Assembly (NCBI GenBank): GCA_021617435.1
Contig: JAJWCP010000003.1
Coordinates: forward strand, 1-30,249
Reading direction: 5' to 3'
Source of the DNA: Pseudomonadota bacterium
GTDB taxonomy: Bacteria; Pseudomonadota; Alphaproteobacteria; RF32; CAG-239
Length of the DNA stretch: 30,249 nt
Below, piece after piece: positions 1-9,072 of this stretch. Positions within the stretch are counted from its first letter, which is position 1; every line of letters starts with the position of its first letter. Position numbers and translations under genes: made by a program. Below the pieces are notes generated by a model. It saw nothing but the letters and a program-made list of their open reading frames with translations. It ran no database searches and was not told the DNA's origin.

Positions 1-80
1 ATTGTAGAGAGTCTATAAACGTTGGTTTAATTTAAATTAAAAGGTTGCTTGCTTATATTGAATTTAAGGAGGGTGAGCAG

Positions 81-392
81 ATGAGATTTATAAAACCAAA
101 AGATTTAACTACTAATTCTTTGATTTTAGATGTGCGTGATGAAAGCGAATACGCCAAAGAAAGTTTGGCTTATCCGCATTATTTTGAGCCGTTAAAACAT
201 TTACATCCTGAAATTTTTATTAAAAATCACCATTTGGACGGTTCGCAAACCATTAATATTATTTGCGCTTCGGGCGGGCGTTCGTCCCAAGCGGCGCAAA
301 TGTTTGAACAAAGCGGTTATGATAATGTAGCGGTGGTTATCGGCGGAATTATTGAAGCAGATTATGAGGGGCTGCCGATTGTGCGTAATTAA
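81..392 (+). CDS. Single-domain rhodanese-like protein
   Basis: A 103-residue protein consisting of one rhodanese fold, probably cytoplasmic since no signal peptide is visible. The active-site loop reads C62-A-S-G-G-R-S, matching the CxxGxR(S/T) loop in which the cysteine carries a persulfide. Family members move sulfane sulfur from thiosulfate or another donor to a thiol acceptor; the substrate here cannot be told. The N-terminal LILDVRDESEY stretch is the usual CH2A-type motif of the fold. I chose the ATG at 81 because AGGAGGG at 67-73 lies seven bases before it; an upstream in-frame start at 45 has no such site. rnhB follows on the same strand after a gap of about 70 bases. The fold is secure, the precise role open. 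Confidence 0.85.
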   Translation: MRFIKPKDLTTNSLILDVRDESEYAKESLAYPHYFEPLKHLHPEIFIKNHHLDGSQTINIICASGGRSSQAAQMFEQSGYDNVAVVIGGIIEADYEGLPIVRN

Positions 393-459
393 AATTAAGC
401 TGGAAATATAAATGTTCGGGTGTTAAAGTTTTTTCAAAATGTTTTTTAGGGAGAAACTT

Positions 460-1089
460 ATGCCTGATTGGTCAGAAGAAGATAAATGCAGCGGCTTGAT
501 TGCCGGAGTTGACGAGGCGGGGCGCGGTCCGTGGGTAGGTCCGGTGGTGGCAGGCGCGGTGGTGTTTTTTAACCGCAAGATTAATCCGGTGTTATTAAAT
601 TCGCTTGATGATTCAAAAAAATTATCCGCTAAAAAGCGTGAAGAACTGTATAAGTTAATCCAAACAGAAGAAATTGCCGGTAATTTATCGTATGGAATTG
701 GCGAGGCAACGGCTGCGGAAATTGATGAAATTAACATTTTACAAGCAACTTTTTTGGCAATGCGGCGGGCAATGGTGGCATTGAAATGCAAGCCGAATAT
801 GGCACTGGTTGACGGTAACCGTACGCCTGTCGGCTTTGTTTGTCCATGCAAAACCATTGTTAAAGGCGATGCAAAATCATTCAGTGTTGCGGCGGCCTCG
901 GTTATGGCTAAAGTTTATCGTGACCGATTAATGGCAGAGTTGGCGCAAAAATATCCATGGTATGGGTTTGAAAAAAACGCCGGATACGGCACCAAAGCGC
1001 ATATTGACGGATTAAAACAGTACGGAATTACGCCGGAACATCGCAAATCATATCGTCCGATAGCGGAAATTATTGCCGCAGAGAGTTAA
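460..1089 (+). CDS. rnhB: Ribonuclease HII
   Basis: A 209-residue RNase HII, which cuts the RNA strand of RNA-DNA hybrids and starts removal of single ribonucleotides misincorporated in DNA. Four acidic catalytic residues can be placed: D18 and E19 in the GVDEAGRGP motif, D118 in LVDG and D137 in KGDAKS. The DSKKLSAKKREEL helix and the C-terminal GYGTKAHIDGL and EHRKSYRP motifs are also present, so the protein is full length. The start at 460 is preferred to an in-frame ATG at 439 because AGGGAG at 448-453 sits six bases upstream of 460, whereas nothing similar precedes 439. Its last 20 bases overlap the 3' end of the convergent metalloprotease gene. Confidence 0.95.
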   Translation: MPDWSEEDKCSGLIAGVDEAGRGPWVGPVVAGAVVFFNRKINPVLLNSLDDSKKLSAKKREELYKLIQTEEIAGNLSYGIGEATAAEIDEINILQATFLAMRRAMVALKCKPNMALVDGNRTPVGFVCPCKTIVKGDAKSFSVAAASVMAKVYRDRLMAELAQKYPWYGFEKNAGYGTKAHIDGLKQYGITPEHRKSYRPIAEIIAAES

Positions 1090-2446
1090 GCAGGCTTTTT
1101 AAGTCAGCTAATTTTAGTTTGAGTTCAGGCGAGGGATTATTTTTTTCCGCCTGAGCTATTTGTTTTTCCGCAATGGCATAATTTTCAAGCATCATATTAA
1201 ATCGGGCGGAAGCATAAAGCGCATCAGCTTTGCGTCCGGCTTCATTATAAGCGCGGGCGAGCAAAACCCAAGTATCGGCTTTTTCCTTTTTTAAAACACT
1301 GCGGTTTAGGGTGGCAATAATTTGTTTAAGTTCCTCCAAATTATGCGGAGCTTCAAGCGCGGTTTGCGCAAAACCGAACATTATTTCCGCCGAATTGGGG
1401 CGCAGAGTCAAGGCTTTTTTATAAGCGGTGAGCGCTTCCGGCAATTTGCCTTTTTCAAACAAAAACTGTCCTTTAAGTTCGTAAAAAAACGGATTCTCCG
1501 GTTGTTTGGCAATTAATGAGTCTATATTTTTTAACGCCTGCGGCAAATTGTTTTGCCGATAATATAAAATGGCGCGGGCGTATTGCGCCGATGCCGATTT
1601 ATCTGACAGCGGGTAAAGCTTAAAGCCACGCTCGGTCGGCAGTAAAAATGCTGACAATTTGGCTTTAACCATTTTAAATTCGGTATCAAACGGCGAGGTT
1701 ACGGCTCCGGATGAATTTTCAGCGGCTTGCGTGAAAAAAGCAATACGCTCGCTGTTCAGCGGATGGGTGCGAAAATACGGAAAATCTTGATAGCCGTTAA
1801 GACGGTTGGCGCGAGCCGATTTTTGCATAAAGTTTTTTAATCCGAATGCTGATTGGTTTAATTGTTTTAAATATTTTACCGCGCTTTCATCGGCGCTGCG
1901 CTCTTCCTGCATTTGGTATGCAGTCATAGAGTTTAGAAGCGAGCTTTGCGACCCTAGCATAACGGCAAGCGCAGCCTCGGCGTTACCGGAAGCTGCCGCT
2001 GCGGCGCCGGCGGCGATTAGTGACGCAACACTGGCAATTTGCGCTTGTCCGATACGAATTTTTTGCCGCACAATATGTCCGCCGGCAATGTGTCCGGCTT
2101 CATGCGCGAGAATGCCGTTGAGTTCATTAACATTATCAGCGTTCATTAAGGTTCCGCTATGAATAACCAAATAATTGCCATCGCTGACAAAAGCGTTAAG
2201 CGTGGAATCGTTGGCAATTAAAATTTTGTGTGGGTTAAAAGTAATGCCGGCGGCGCCGAATATCGGTTTTACAATATGCTGCACAAGCGTTTCGCTCTCA
2301 TCGTCAGAGATAAATGATAGTGCGGCGGCATTAAATGAAAAAAGGCATAGGCCTAAAATTAATATGGGCAAAGCAAAGTACCGGCAGATTGTTAAAATCT
2401 GCCGGATTTTTATGAAGCTGATTAACCGATTAACTTTCTCCACCAT
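1070..2446 (-). CDS. M48 family metalloprotease with TPR tail (BepA/YfgC-like)
   Basis: A 458-residue protein with an N-terminal hydrophobic signal or anchor (about residues 23-43), then an M48 zinc peptidase domain with HEAGH at 115-119 and the third ligand E182 in the E-R-S-A-D motif. From about residue 270 onward come tetratricopeptide repeats (for example YELKGQFLFEKGKLPEALTA). This order matches BepA/YfgC, a periplasmic protease-chaperone that helps assemble or degrade outer-membrane beta-barrels; that role is inferred from the architecture. The ATG lies inside the last codons of rne (25-base overlap) and has AAGGA about eight bases upstream, so translation is probably coupled to RNase E. 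Its 3' end overlaps rnhB by 20 bases in a convergent arrangement without a visible terminator. Confidence 0.88.
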   Translation of the reverse strand: MVEKVNRLISFIKIRQILTICRYFALPILILGLCLFSFNAAALSFISDDESETLVQHIVKPIFGAAGITFNPHKILIANDSTLNAFVSDGNYLVIHSGTLMNADNVNELNGILAHEAGHIAGGHIVRQKIRIGQAQIASVASLIAAGAAAAASGNAEAALAVMLGSQSSLLNSMTAYQMQEERSADESAVKYLKQLNQSAFGLKNFMQKSARANRLNGYQDFPYFRTHPLNSERIAFFTQAAENSSGAVTSPFDTEFKMVKAKLSAFLLPTERGFKLYPLSDKSASAQYARAILYYRQNNLPQALKNIDSLIAKQPENPFFYELKGQFLFEKGKLPEALTAYKKALTLRPNSAEIMFGFAQTALEAPHNLEELKQIIATLNRSVLKKEKADTWVLLARAYNEAGRKADALYASARFNMMLENYAIAEKQIAQAEKNNPSPELKLKLADLKSLLNSLRQ

Positions 2447-4800
2447 GCAACTTTTCCTTCTTTTTTAGGCTCTTCGGTGTTTACCGGAGCAGGAGTTTCA
2501 GCGGCGTTGTTGTAATGTTGTCGGTAATCATCGCGATTGTTGTAATCGCGGCGCCCGAATTTGCTACGGCGCCGGTCATAACGATTGCGGCGTCCGTGAA
2601 AACGGCGATTGTAACGATTATCGCGGTCACCGCCTTCTTCATTGGAAATTTCAGGTTCGTTATCATTTTCAGGGGTTTCTTCAGTTGCCTCTTCTTCAGC
2701 TTCCGGAAGTTCTTCAGCCTCAGAATATGCGGTCATCGGAGTGTTTTCAGAATCATCTTCCACCGGTTTGGTTTGACGGACGCGCTCAATACGGTAGTCG
2801 GAAATATTTTTAATTTCGCTATCGGCAGAAATTACCACTGACATTTTATAACGGCTTTCCAAATCGCACAGATTTTGGCGCTTTTGGTTAAGCAGATAAA
2901 TAGCGGTTTCAGTCGGAACAAACACGGTAATGCGTGACGAACGGCTTTTAACGCCTTCTTCCTCAATGGCGCGCAAAATGAGCATAGCGCCTGATTCCGT
3001 GGTGCGGATAACGCCTTGTCCATGGCAGAACGGGCAGGATTGGTAGTTGCTTTCAATAAATGAAGAATGCATGCGTTGACGCGAAAGCTCAAGCAAGCCG
3101 AAACAACTCATTTTAGCAACCTGAATGCGGGAACGGTCATTTTTAAGCGCGTCTTTCATGCGTTTTTCAACCGCGGCATTGTTTTTGGGTTCGTCCATAT
3201 CAATAAAGTCAATAACTACCAAGCCGGCCAGATTGCGCATGCGTAATTGTTTGGCAATTTCATCGGCAGCTTCCAAATTGGTCTTTAAGGCAGTTTCTTC
3301 AATGTCTTTTTCTTTGGTGGCGCGACCGGAGTTAACATCTATTGATACCAAAGCCTCGGTCGGGTTAATAACTAAATAACCGCCGGATTCAAGCTGAACA
3401 ATCGGGCTATGAAGTTTATCAAGCTGCGATTCAATTTGGAAACGTTGGAATATCGGCATTTCGTTCGGCTTGCGGCACTTAATTTTTTTTAAGCTGCTCG
3501 GCGATAAAATTTTAACAAAATCGCGGGCGGCTTTATAAGCCTCGTTGCCATCAACAATAACTTCGGCAATGTCTTTGGTGTACATATCGCGCAAAGCACG
3601 TTTGATTAAGTCGCCTTCTTCATAAATAAGGCTCGGAACTTTGTTTTTAAGAGCGTTTAAGCGAATGTGATTCCATGTACGAATCAAGTAATTGTAATCG
3701 CGAACAATATCTGCTTTGGTTTTATCTTCGCCGGCGGTGCGGATAATCATGGACATGTTGGCAGTTAAAGGAAGTTCTTTCATAATCTCTTTTAATCGCT
3801 TGCGGTCAGCCGCATTGGTGATTTTGCGCGAAACGCCACCGCTTTTAATACGATTGGGCATTAATACGCAATATTTGCCGGCCAAAGATAAATAAGTGGT
3901 GCAGGCGGCGCCTTTATTGCCACGTTCTTCTTTTACCACCTGAATAAGCAGGGTTTGACCTTCTTTGATAACGTCTTGAATAGTGCTGTAATGATAAAGT
4001 TTGCGAGCGCGTAAAAGTTTGCGTTGCAATTCAAAATCTTCATCGGAATCATCATCGTCATTGTCGGCAGCATCATATTCAGATTCAGAATCGAAAGAAT
4101 CGTTTTCATCATCAGAGCAGTCATCGCAAACAACCGCGTCATTGTTATCAGAATCGGCTGATAAAACTTTAAGTTCTTCTTTCGGTTCTTCGGTTTTTTC
4201 GGTAGAATCTTCAGCCGGAATTTCAGCTTCGGATTTTTTCTTTAACGGTTTGCGGCGAGTGTATTTTCTTTTAGGCTTAGCGACAGGTTCCGCGGCGGGT
4301 TCGGCAATTTGTTCCGTGACTTCAGTAGCAACTGCAGCAGCAGATTCCGGCTCGGCGGTTGCTACAGCAGCAACTCCTTCAGCCAAGCGGGCTTCTTCGG
4401 CGGTTCTGGCTTCTTCTTCACGTTTGCGGGCCTCATATGCGGCTTGTTTTTCAGCGCGAATGCGCTCGCGTTGTTCTTCACGCTCTTTGATATATTGCTT
4501 TTTACGCTCAATAATTTCATCAACTTCGCGGTCAACGGCTTCTAACAGCTCAGGCGAGGCATTGTAATAGTCAGGGTGAATTTCACCAAATGCCAAAAAA
4601 CCATGGCGGTTGCCGCCGTAATCAACAAAGGCGGCTTGCAACGAAGGTTCAACTCTGATAACTTTGGCGGTATAAATATTACCTTTTATTTGTTTACGGA
4701 AGCTTGATTCAAACTCAACATCTTCAACTTTGTTCCCGTCAATGATAACCACGCGGGTTTCTTCCGGTTGCGTGTCATCAATCAGCATTCTTTTTGTCAT
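2422..4800 (-). CDS. rne: Ribonuclease E/G family endoribonuclease
   Basis: A 792-residue RNase E, the single-strand-specific endoribonuclease that begins mRNA decay and processes rRNA and tRNA. The S1 domain begins at about residue 37 (GNIYTAKVIRVEPSLQAAFVDYGG) but is interrupted at 82-265 by a charged insert: a coiled-coil-like E/K/R stretch, an Ala/Pro/Glu section, a basic KPKRKYTRRKPLKKK patch and a very acidic Asp/Ser run. S1 resumes at about 266. The DNase I-like catalytic region has D488 in SIDVNSG and D531 in VIDFIDM; the Zn-link motif is CPFC at 589-592. The C-terminal tail of about 150 residues is acidic, then Arg/Asn/Tyr-rich, as expected of a degradosome scaffold. A long upstream leader (4801-5280) and an overlapping downstream protease gene frame it. 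Confidence 0.95.
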   Translation of the reverse strand: MTKRMLIDDTQPEETRVVIIDGNKVEDVEFESSFRKQIKGNIYTAKVIRVEPSLQAAFVDYGGNRHGFLAFGEIHPDYYNASPELLEAVDREVDEIIERKKQYIKEREEQRERIRAEKQAAYEARKREEEARTAEEARLAEGVAAVATAEPESAAAVATEVTEQIAEPAAEPVAKPKRKYTRRKPLKKKSEAEIPAEDSTEKTEEPKEELKVLSADSDNNDAVVCDDCSDDENDSFDSESEYDAADNDDDDSDEDFELQRKLLRARKLYHYSTIQDVIKEGQTLLIQVVKEERGNKGAACTTYLSLAGKYCVLMPNRIKSGGVSRKITNAADRKRLKEIMKELPLTANMSMIIRTAGEDKTKADIVRDYNYLIRTWNHIRLNALKNKVPSLIYEEGDLIKRALRDMYTKDIAEVIVDGNEAYKAARDFVKILSPSSLKKIKCRKPNEMPIFQRFQIESQLDKLHSPIVQLESGGYLVINPTEALVSIDVNSGRATKEKDIEETALKTNLEAADEIAKQLRMRNLAGLVVIDFIDMDEPKNNAAVEKRMKDALKNDRSRIQVAKMSCFGLLELSRQRMHSSFIESNYQSCPFCHGQGVIRTTESGAMLILRAIEEEGVKSRSSRITVFVPTETAIYLLNQKRQNLCDLESRYKMSVVISADSEIKNISDYRIERVRQTKPVEDDSENTPMTAYSEAEELPEAEEEATEETPENDNEPEISNEEGGDRDNRYNRRFHGRRNRYDRRRSKFGRRDYNNRDDYRQHYNNAAETPAPVNTEEPKKEGKVAWWRKLIG

Positions 4801-5280
4801 AACGTTTTCCCATCATAATGTTATCGCTTGCGGCGATATGTTTATATCTGTTTGCAGGGATATTTCGGCATAATCAAAAGACAAGGCGCTTTGGTCTCAA
4901 ATAATCAGCGGCAGGGTGTATAAACCCGCCTGGTTCAGTTTTTGTTATGTCAGTTTTGAGGCTAAACTTTCTTAATTCTTGTTTTTTATAGCCTGAAAAC
5001 TAAAAAATATCCCGTTTTGTTTATATCAGGCTGCTCACTTTTATCCGTATTTTCAATATATTAAAAGCAGCGGCACCTTTTTAAGAGAAAAATCCGTCAT
5101 TTTATCAATACCAATCTCTTAAATCAGTGCGCAATCACCTGACAGAGCTACAATATAGGATTTGTTTTAAATTACAATTAAAATTTTTATCTTGTGACAA
5201 ATTTTATGCGTGCAGGGCATATTTTAACTCATTGGTAATAACTGTGGCGTACAATATGCGCAATTTGTAACGGAGTGCGT
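4801..5280. promoter_or_regulatory. Gene-free divergent region between rne and amiC; probable structured rne leader
   Basis: No convincing gene lies in these 480 bases. Two potential secondary structures are visible. One is a GC-rich hairpin at 4910-4930 (GGC/GCC plus GGGT/ACCC, one bulged A, six-base loop) nested inside a CTCAAA/TTTGAG pairing at 4896-4901 and 4955-4960. The other is a 7-bp pairing AGCCTGA (4990-4996) with TCAGGCT (5026-5032). Read on the minus strand they would lie within 40-240 bases upstream of the rne start. E. coli rne is autoregulated through a long hairpin-bearing leader; a similar role here is inference. Possible minus-strand -10/-35 elements near 5140-5190 are weak. 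The amiC ribosome-binding site, CGGAG at 5271-5275, ends the region. Confidence 0.45.
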
Positions 5281-6546
5281 ATGAAAAACATAATTAACAG
5301 ACTATTTATGTTGTTTGAGCGTGCCTGCCTGTCTGCGGCGGGGATGCTTTGCTGTGTTACAATGTTTGCCGGAAACGTTAATGCAGGTAATATTACCAAT
5401 ATGCGAATCGGGCAGCAGGTAGGCAGCGTGCGCATTGTGTTTGAAGCCGACAGCAAACCCGAATATCGGACCTTTTTGTTAAGCGAACCTAAGCGTTTGG
5501 TGGTTGATGTTTATGATATGAATGTTAAACAAGCCTTGCAGAGCGATAAAAATAATTTAATTAAACAGACCAGAATCGGCAAACTTAATGGTAATGATAA
5601 ACGCATAGTTTTTGATTTGCAGAAGCCGGCACTTATTAAAAAAGCCTTTGTTTTGGCGCCGCAAGGCAACGGTAAATGGCGCTTTGTGGTTGATGTGGCA
5701 CTTTGTTCAGAGCGTGATTTTAACGCCAAGGTTGGCACTCGTTATGCTTTTTCATCAGAAGGCGCCGGAAGTTCGCAAAAGGCTGAAACTAAAACAGCAT
5801 CAGCGAGCAGTTGGTTTTTTAGCCCCGACAGCAGCAAAAAAAGCGCTCCGCGTAAAAAAATCATAGTGCTTGACCCCGGACACGGCGGCAAAGACCCCGG
5901 AGCAATCGGCGCATACGGCAAAACTTATGAAAAGAACATTACTCTGGCAATGGGCAAAGAGCTTAAAGCCATTTTGGAAAAGCGCGGCTATAAAGTTTAT
6001 TTAACCCGCAATACCGATATTTTTATTCCGCTTAGACAGCGGGTTAAAATTGCGCAGCGCTATAAGGCTGATTTGTTTATGTCTATTCATGCCGACAGCG
6101 CTGTAAACCGTAATGCTAAAGGACTTTCGGTCTATACGCTTTCGGAAACGGCGTCAGATAAGGAGGCGGCGGCTTTGGCGGAGCGCGAAAATAAAGTTGA
6201 TATTATCGGAGGCGTTGATTTTTCGGAAAACTCCAAAGAAATTAATGATATTCTGATTTCGCTTTCGCAAACCGACAGCCGCAACAAATCATCTAAATTT
6301 GCCGCTTACATGGTCGGCGAAATGCAAAAAAATGTGCGGCTTGTTTCAAACACACATCGTTTTGCCGGATTTGCCGTGCTGAAAGCTCCGGATATTCCTT
6401 CAGCACTGTTGGAAATGGGCTATCTTTCCAATCGTCAGGAAGAAAGCTTGTTAAAACAGCGTAATTATCGGCAAAAGTTGGCAAAATCAGTTTCATCTGC
6501 TATTGATAAATATTTTAATGACCCGGAAATTGCCGCTTTGTATTAA
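5281..6546 (+). CDS. amiC: N-acetylmuramoyl-L-alanine amidase (AmiA/B/C type)
   Basis: A 421-residue exported amidase that cuts the amide bond between MurNAc and the stem peptide, splitting septal peptidoglycan during division. The order is signal peptide (about 1-36), AMIN domain (about 37-140, which targets the protein to the septum or cell wall), a Ser/Lys-rich linker, and a C-terminal Amidase_3 domain (about 190-415). Zinc ligands and catalytic residues are H201 in DPGHGG, E217 in YEKN, H270 in SIHADS and E378 in LLEMGYLSN. The ATG at 5281 is chosen because CGGAG at 5271-5275 is five bases upstream; a GTG at 5275 would overlap that site. The gene for a class A penicillin-binding protein follows. 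Like E. coli AmiA/B/C it probably needs an LytM-type activator, not seen here. Confidence 0.93.
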   Translation: MKNIINRLFMLFERACLSAAGMLCCVTMFAGNVNAGNITNMRIGQQVGSVRIVFEADSKPEYRTFLLSEPKRLVVDVYDMNVKQALQSDKNNLIKQTRIGKLNGNDKRIVFDLQKPALIKKAFVLAPQGNGKWRFVVDVALCSERDFNAKVGTRYAFSSEGAGSSQKAETKTASASSWFFSPDSSKKSAPRKKIIVLDPGHGGKDPGAIGAYGKTYEKNITLAMGKELKAILEKRGYKVYLTRNTDIFIPLRQRVKIAQRYKADLFMSIHADSAVNRNAKGLSVYTLSETASDKEAAALAERENKVDIIGGVDFSENSKEINDILISLSQTDSRNKSSKFAAYMVGEMQKNVRLVSNTHRFAGFAVLKAPDIPSALLEMGYLSNRQEESLLKQRNYRQKLAKSVSSAIDKYFNDPEIAALY

Positions 6547-6651
6547 ACGGGTAACGTTTTTGGCGGTATAGGTTACATTTTTCTTTTGCAATTTTGCTAA
6601 AATGTAATAAAGTGGCGGCAATGTCTGATTTTATTTAACGGAATTTGATGT

Positions 6652-9072
6652 ATGTTTAAGTTCTTTTCAACGATAATAAGCGCCGGTTTGTTTTTGGGTA
6701 TTTTGGCGTTGTTCATTTTGGCGATATTTATCAGCAAATTGAGTTTTGATTTGCCGGATTATCATCAGCTTGCCAAATATGAACCGGCGGTTACCACTCG
6801 CTTGTTTGCCGGTGACGGGCAGTTGTTGATGGAATATGCCGCAGAAAAGCGTTTGTTTGTTCCGGTTGATAAAATTCCCGATAGAGTTAAGCAGGCGTTT
6901 ATTGCCGCAGAAGACAAACATTTTTATCAGCATGGCGGAATTGATTATATCGGCATTGTGCGCGCCGTTTTGCATAATATTAAAAACTTGGGCTCGGGAC
7001 GGCGTCCGTCAGGCGCTTCTACCATTACGCAGCAAGTTGCTAAAAACTTTTTGCTCAGCTCGGAAGTTTCATACGTTCGCAAAGTTAAAGAAGCGATTTT
7101 AGCAAACCGCATGAACAAAGCCTTTACCAAAGACCACATTTTAGAATTGTACTTAAATGAAATTTATTTGGGCAATCGCTCATACGGGGTTGCCGCGGCG
7201 GCGCTTAATTATTTTGATAAATCGCTTGATGATTTGAGCTTGGAAGAAATTGCCTATTTGGCGGCATTGCCGAAAGGTCCGAATAACTATCACCCGATAA
7301 AGAAACATGACGCGGCAGTTGCGCGCCGCAACTGGGTTATCGGTCGCATGGCAGAAGACGGTTATGTAACGGAAGAAGAGGCGGACGCCGCTAAGGCTAA
7401 ACCGCTTGAAGTGGTTAAGCGTGAGAACGGATTTTTGAAAGACGCGGAATATTACAGCGAAGAAGTTCGCCGTGCGATTGTGCACAACCTTGGCAATGAC
7501 GCTTTGTATGAGGGCGGCTTAATTGTCAGAACCACTATTAATCCGCAAATTCAGTCAATGGCGACCGCGGCTTTCCGCAAAGGGTTGATTGATTATGACC
7601 GTCGGCACGGTTGGCGAGGAGCGGAAAAAAATATTGCCATTGACGAAAATTATAAAAAGACACTGCAAGATACGGAACTTACCGCCGGCGCGGAGCCGAC
7701 ATGGCAAAAAGCAGTGGTGCTTAAAACAGAAAAGCAGCGGGCGGAAATTGAAACCGCAACCGGCGAAAACGGGAATATTTATCTTAAAGATATAAAATGG
7801 GCGAAACCGGTGTTAAAGAATAAGTTTACCGGCGCAGAGCCGACTTCGGTTGCAAATGTGTTAAAGGTTGGCGATGTTATTTATGTTGAGCCGATTAAAG
7901 ACACTAAAGTAAAAGACGCATTTGCTTTGCGGCAAATTCCCGATGTTGAAGGAGGCATGGCGGTAATTGACGCGCACACCGGTAAGGTGTTGGCGCTGGT
8001 GGGCGGTTTTTCATTTAAAAAATCGCAATTTAACCGCGCGACCCAAGCATATCGGCAAACCGGTTCATCGTTTAAGCCGTTTGTTTATTTAACAGCTTTG
8101 GAAATGGGCTATTCGCCGAATGATTTAATTTTGGACGCGCCGTTTGTGCTTGACCAAGGGGTTGGGCTACCGAAATGGAAGCCGGTAAATTATTCTAAAA
8201 AGTTTTACGGCTTAATGACTTTGCGTCAAGGCGTGGAGCAGTCTAAAAACCTGATGACGGTGCGTTTGGCGCAAGATATAGGTATGGATAAAGTGGCGGA
8301 AATGACCAAACGGGTCGGGATTAATGACAATCTGCCGCAGTTTTTATCATCATCATTGGGGGCGGCGGATGCCAGAGTTATTGATATGGCAAGCGCTTAC
8401 GCCATTATTGTAAACGGCGGCAAAAAAGTCAGCCCGTATTTGATTGAACGTATTCAGGACAGGGACGGCAAAACCATTTACAAAGAAGATACCTATGATT
8501 GCCATGACTGCAATGCCGATAAATGGGAAAACCAGATGCCGCCGCACAAACCGGACACGCGCGAACAAATTGTTGACCTGCTTACCGCTTATCAAATGAC
8601 TTCTATTTTAGAGGGCGTGGCTATCAGAGGTACCGGCTCCCGATTAAGAAGTTTAAATCGGCACTTGGGCGGCAAAACCGGCACCACCAATGAAAATAAA
8701 GACGCGTGGTTTGTCGGGTTTTCGCCTGATTTAGTGGCGGCAGTGTATGTGGGTTACGATTCTCCGGTCAGCTTAGGGCGGTTTGAAACCGGCGCGGCTG
8801 CCGCATTGCCGATTTTTTATGATTTTATTAAAGACGCGTTAAAAGATGTGCCTGATTCCAACTTCAGAATCCCGCAAGGAATTAAGTTGGTTCGGATTAA
8901 CCCGAATACCGGCAAGCTTTCGCAGCCGGGGGACGCAACCGTAATTGTGGAGGCGATTAAACCGGATTACAGTTTTGATACAACAAAACAACGGATTATC
9001 GGCGGCGACGGTAATGACGCGATGGTGATTGATTCGGATTCTGAAATTTTGCAAGTTGGCGGAGAATATTAA
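6652..9072 (+). CDS. mrcA: Class A penicillin-binding protein (PBP1A-like)
   Basis: An 806-residue bifunctional peptidoglycan synthase. A single N-terminal membrane anchor (about 8-30) precedes the GT51 glycosyltransferase domain with catalytic E87 in AAEDKHFYQHGG, the GASTITQQ motif at 121-128 and ELYLNEIYLG at 165-174. A middle section (about 310-430) with the OB-like insert typical of PBP1A follows. The transpeptidase has SSFK at 472-475 (nucleophile S472), SKN at 531-533 and KTG at 675-677. All catalytic residues are intact and the length is normal. The stop codon directly abuts the prfB start, so the two are likely co-transcribed. Together with the upstream amidase it forms a cell-wall pair. 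The ribosome-binding site (ACGGA) is weak and distant. Confidence 0.95.
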   Translation: MFKFFSTIISAGLFLGILALFILAIFISKLSFDLPDYHQLAKYEPAVTTRLFAGDGQLLMEYAAEKRLFVPVDKIPDRVKQAFIAAEDKHFYQHGGIDYIGIVRAVLHNIKNLGSGRRPSGASTITQQVAKNFLLSSEVSYVRKVKEAILANRMNKAFTKDHILELYLNEIYLGNRSYGVAAAALNYFDKSLDDLSLEEIAYLAALPKGPNNYHPIKKHDAAVARRNWVIGRMAEDGYVTEEEADAAKAKPLEVVKRENGFLKDAEYYSEEVRRAIVHNLGNDALYEGGLIVRTTINPQIQSMATAAFRKGLIDYDRRHGWRGAEKNIAIDENYKKTLQDTELTAGAEPTWQKAVVLKTEKQRAEIETATGENGNIYLKDIKWAKPVLKNKFTGAEPTSVANVLKVGDVIYVEPIKDTKVKDAFALRQIPDVEGGMAVIDAHTGKVLALVGGFSFKKSQFNRATQAYRQTGSSFKPFVYLTALEMGYSPNDLILDAPFVLDQGVGLPKWKPVNYSKKFYGLMTLRQGVEQSKNLMTVRLAQDIGMDKVAEMTKRVGINDNLPQFLSSSLGAADARVIDMASAYAIIVNGGKKVSPYLIERIQDRDGKTIYKEDTYDCHDCNADKWENQMPPHKPDTREQIVDLLTAYQMTSILEGVAIRGTGSRLRSLNRHLGGKTGTTNENKDAWFVGFSPDLVAAVYVGYDSPVSLGRFETGAAAALPIFYDFIKDALKDVPDSNFRIPQGIKLVRINPNTGKLSQPGDATVIVEAIKPDYSFDTTKQRIIGGDGNDAMVIDSDSEILQVGGEY

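Noticed and set aside
423..857. A 144-codon minus-strand frame across rnhB
   Set aside because: Antisense to a fully conserved RNase HII with all catalytic residues; no family match and no start signal.
4001..4567. A 188-codon serine-rich frame antisense to rne
   Set aside because: It is the antisense shadow of the acidic, low-complexity insert of RNase E; Glu/Asp codons read backwards as Ser/Phe.
6549..6580. Possible terminator after amiC (GTAAC/GTTAC with following T)
   Set aside because: Only five base pairs and a long loop; too weak to call, so readthrough into the penicillin-binding protein gene remains possible.
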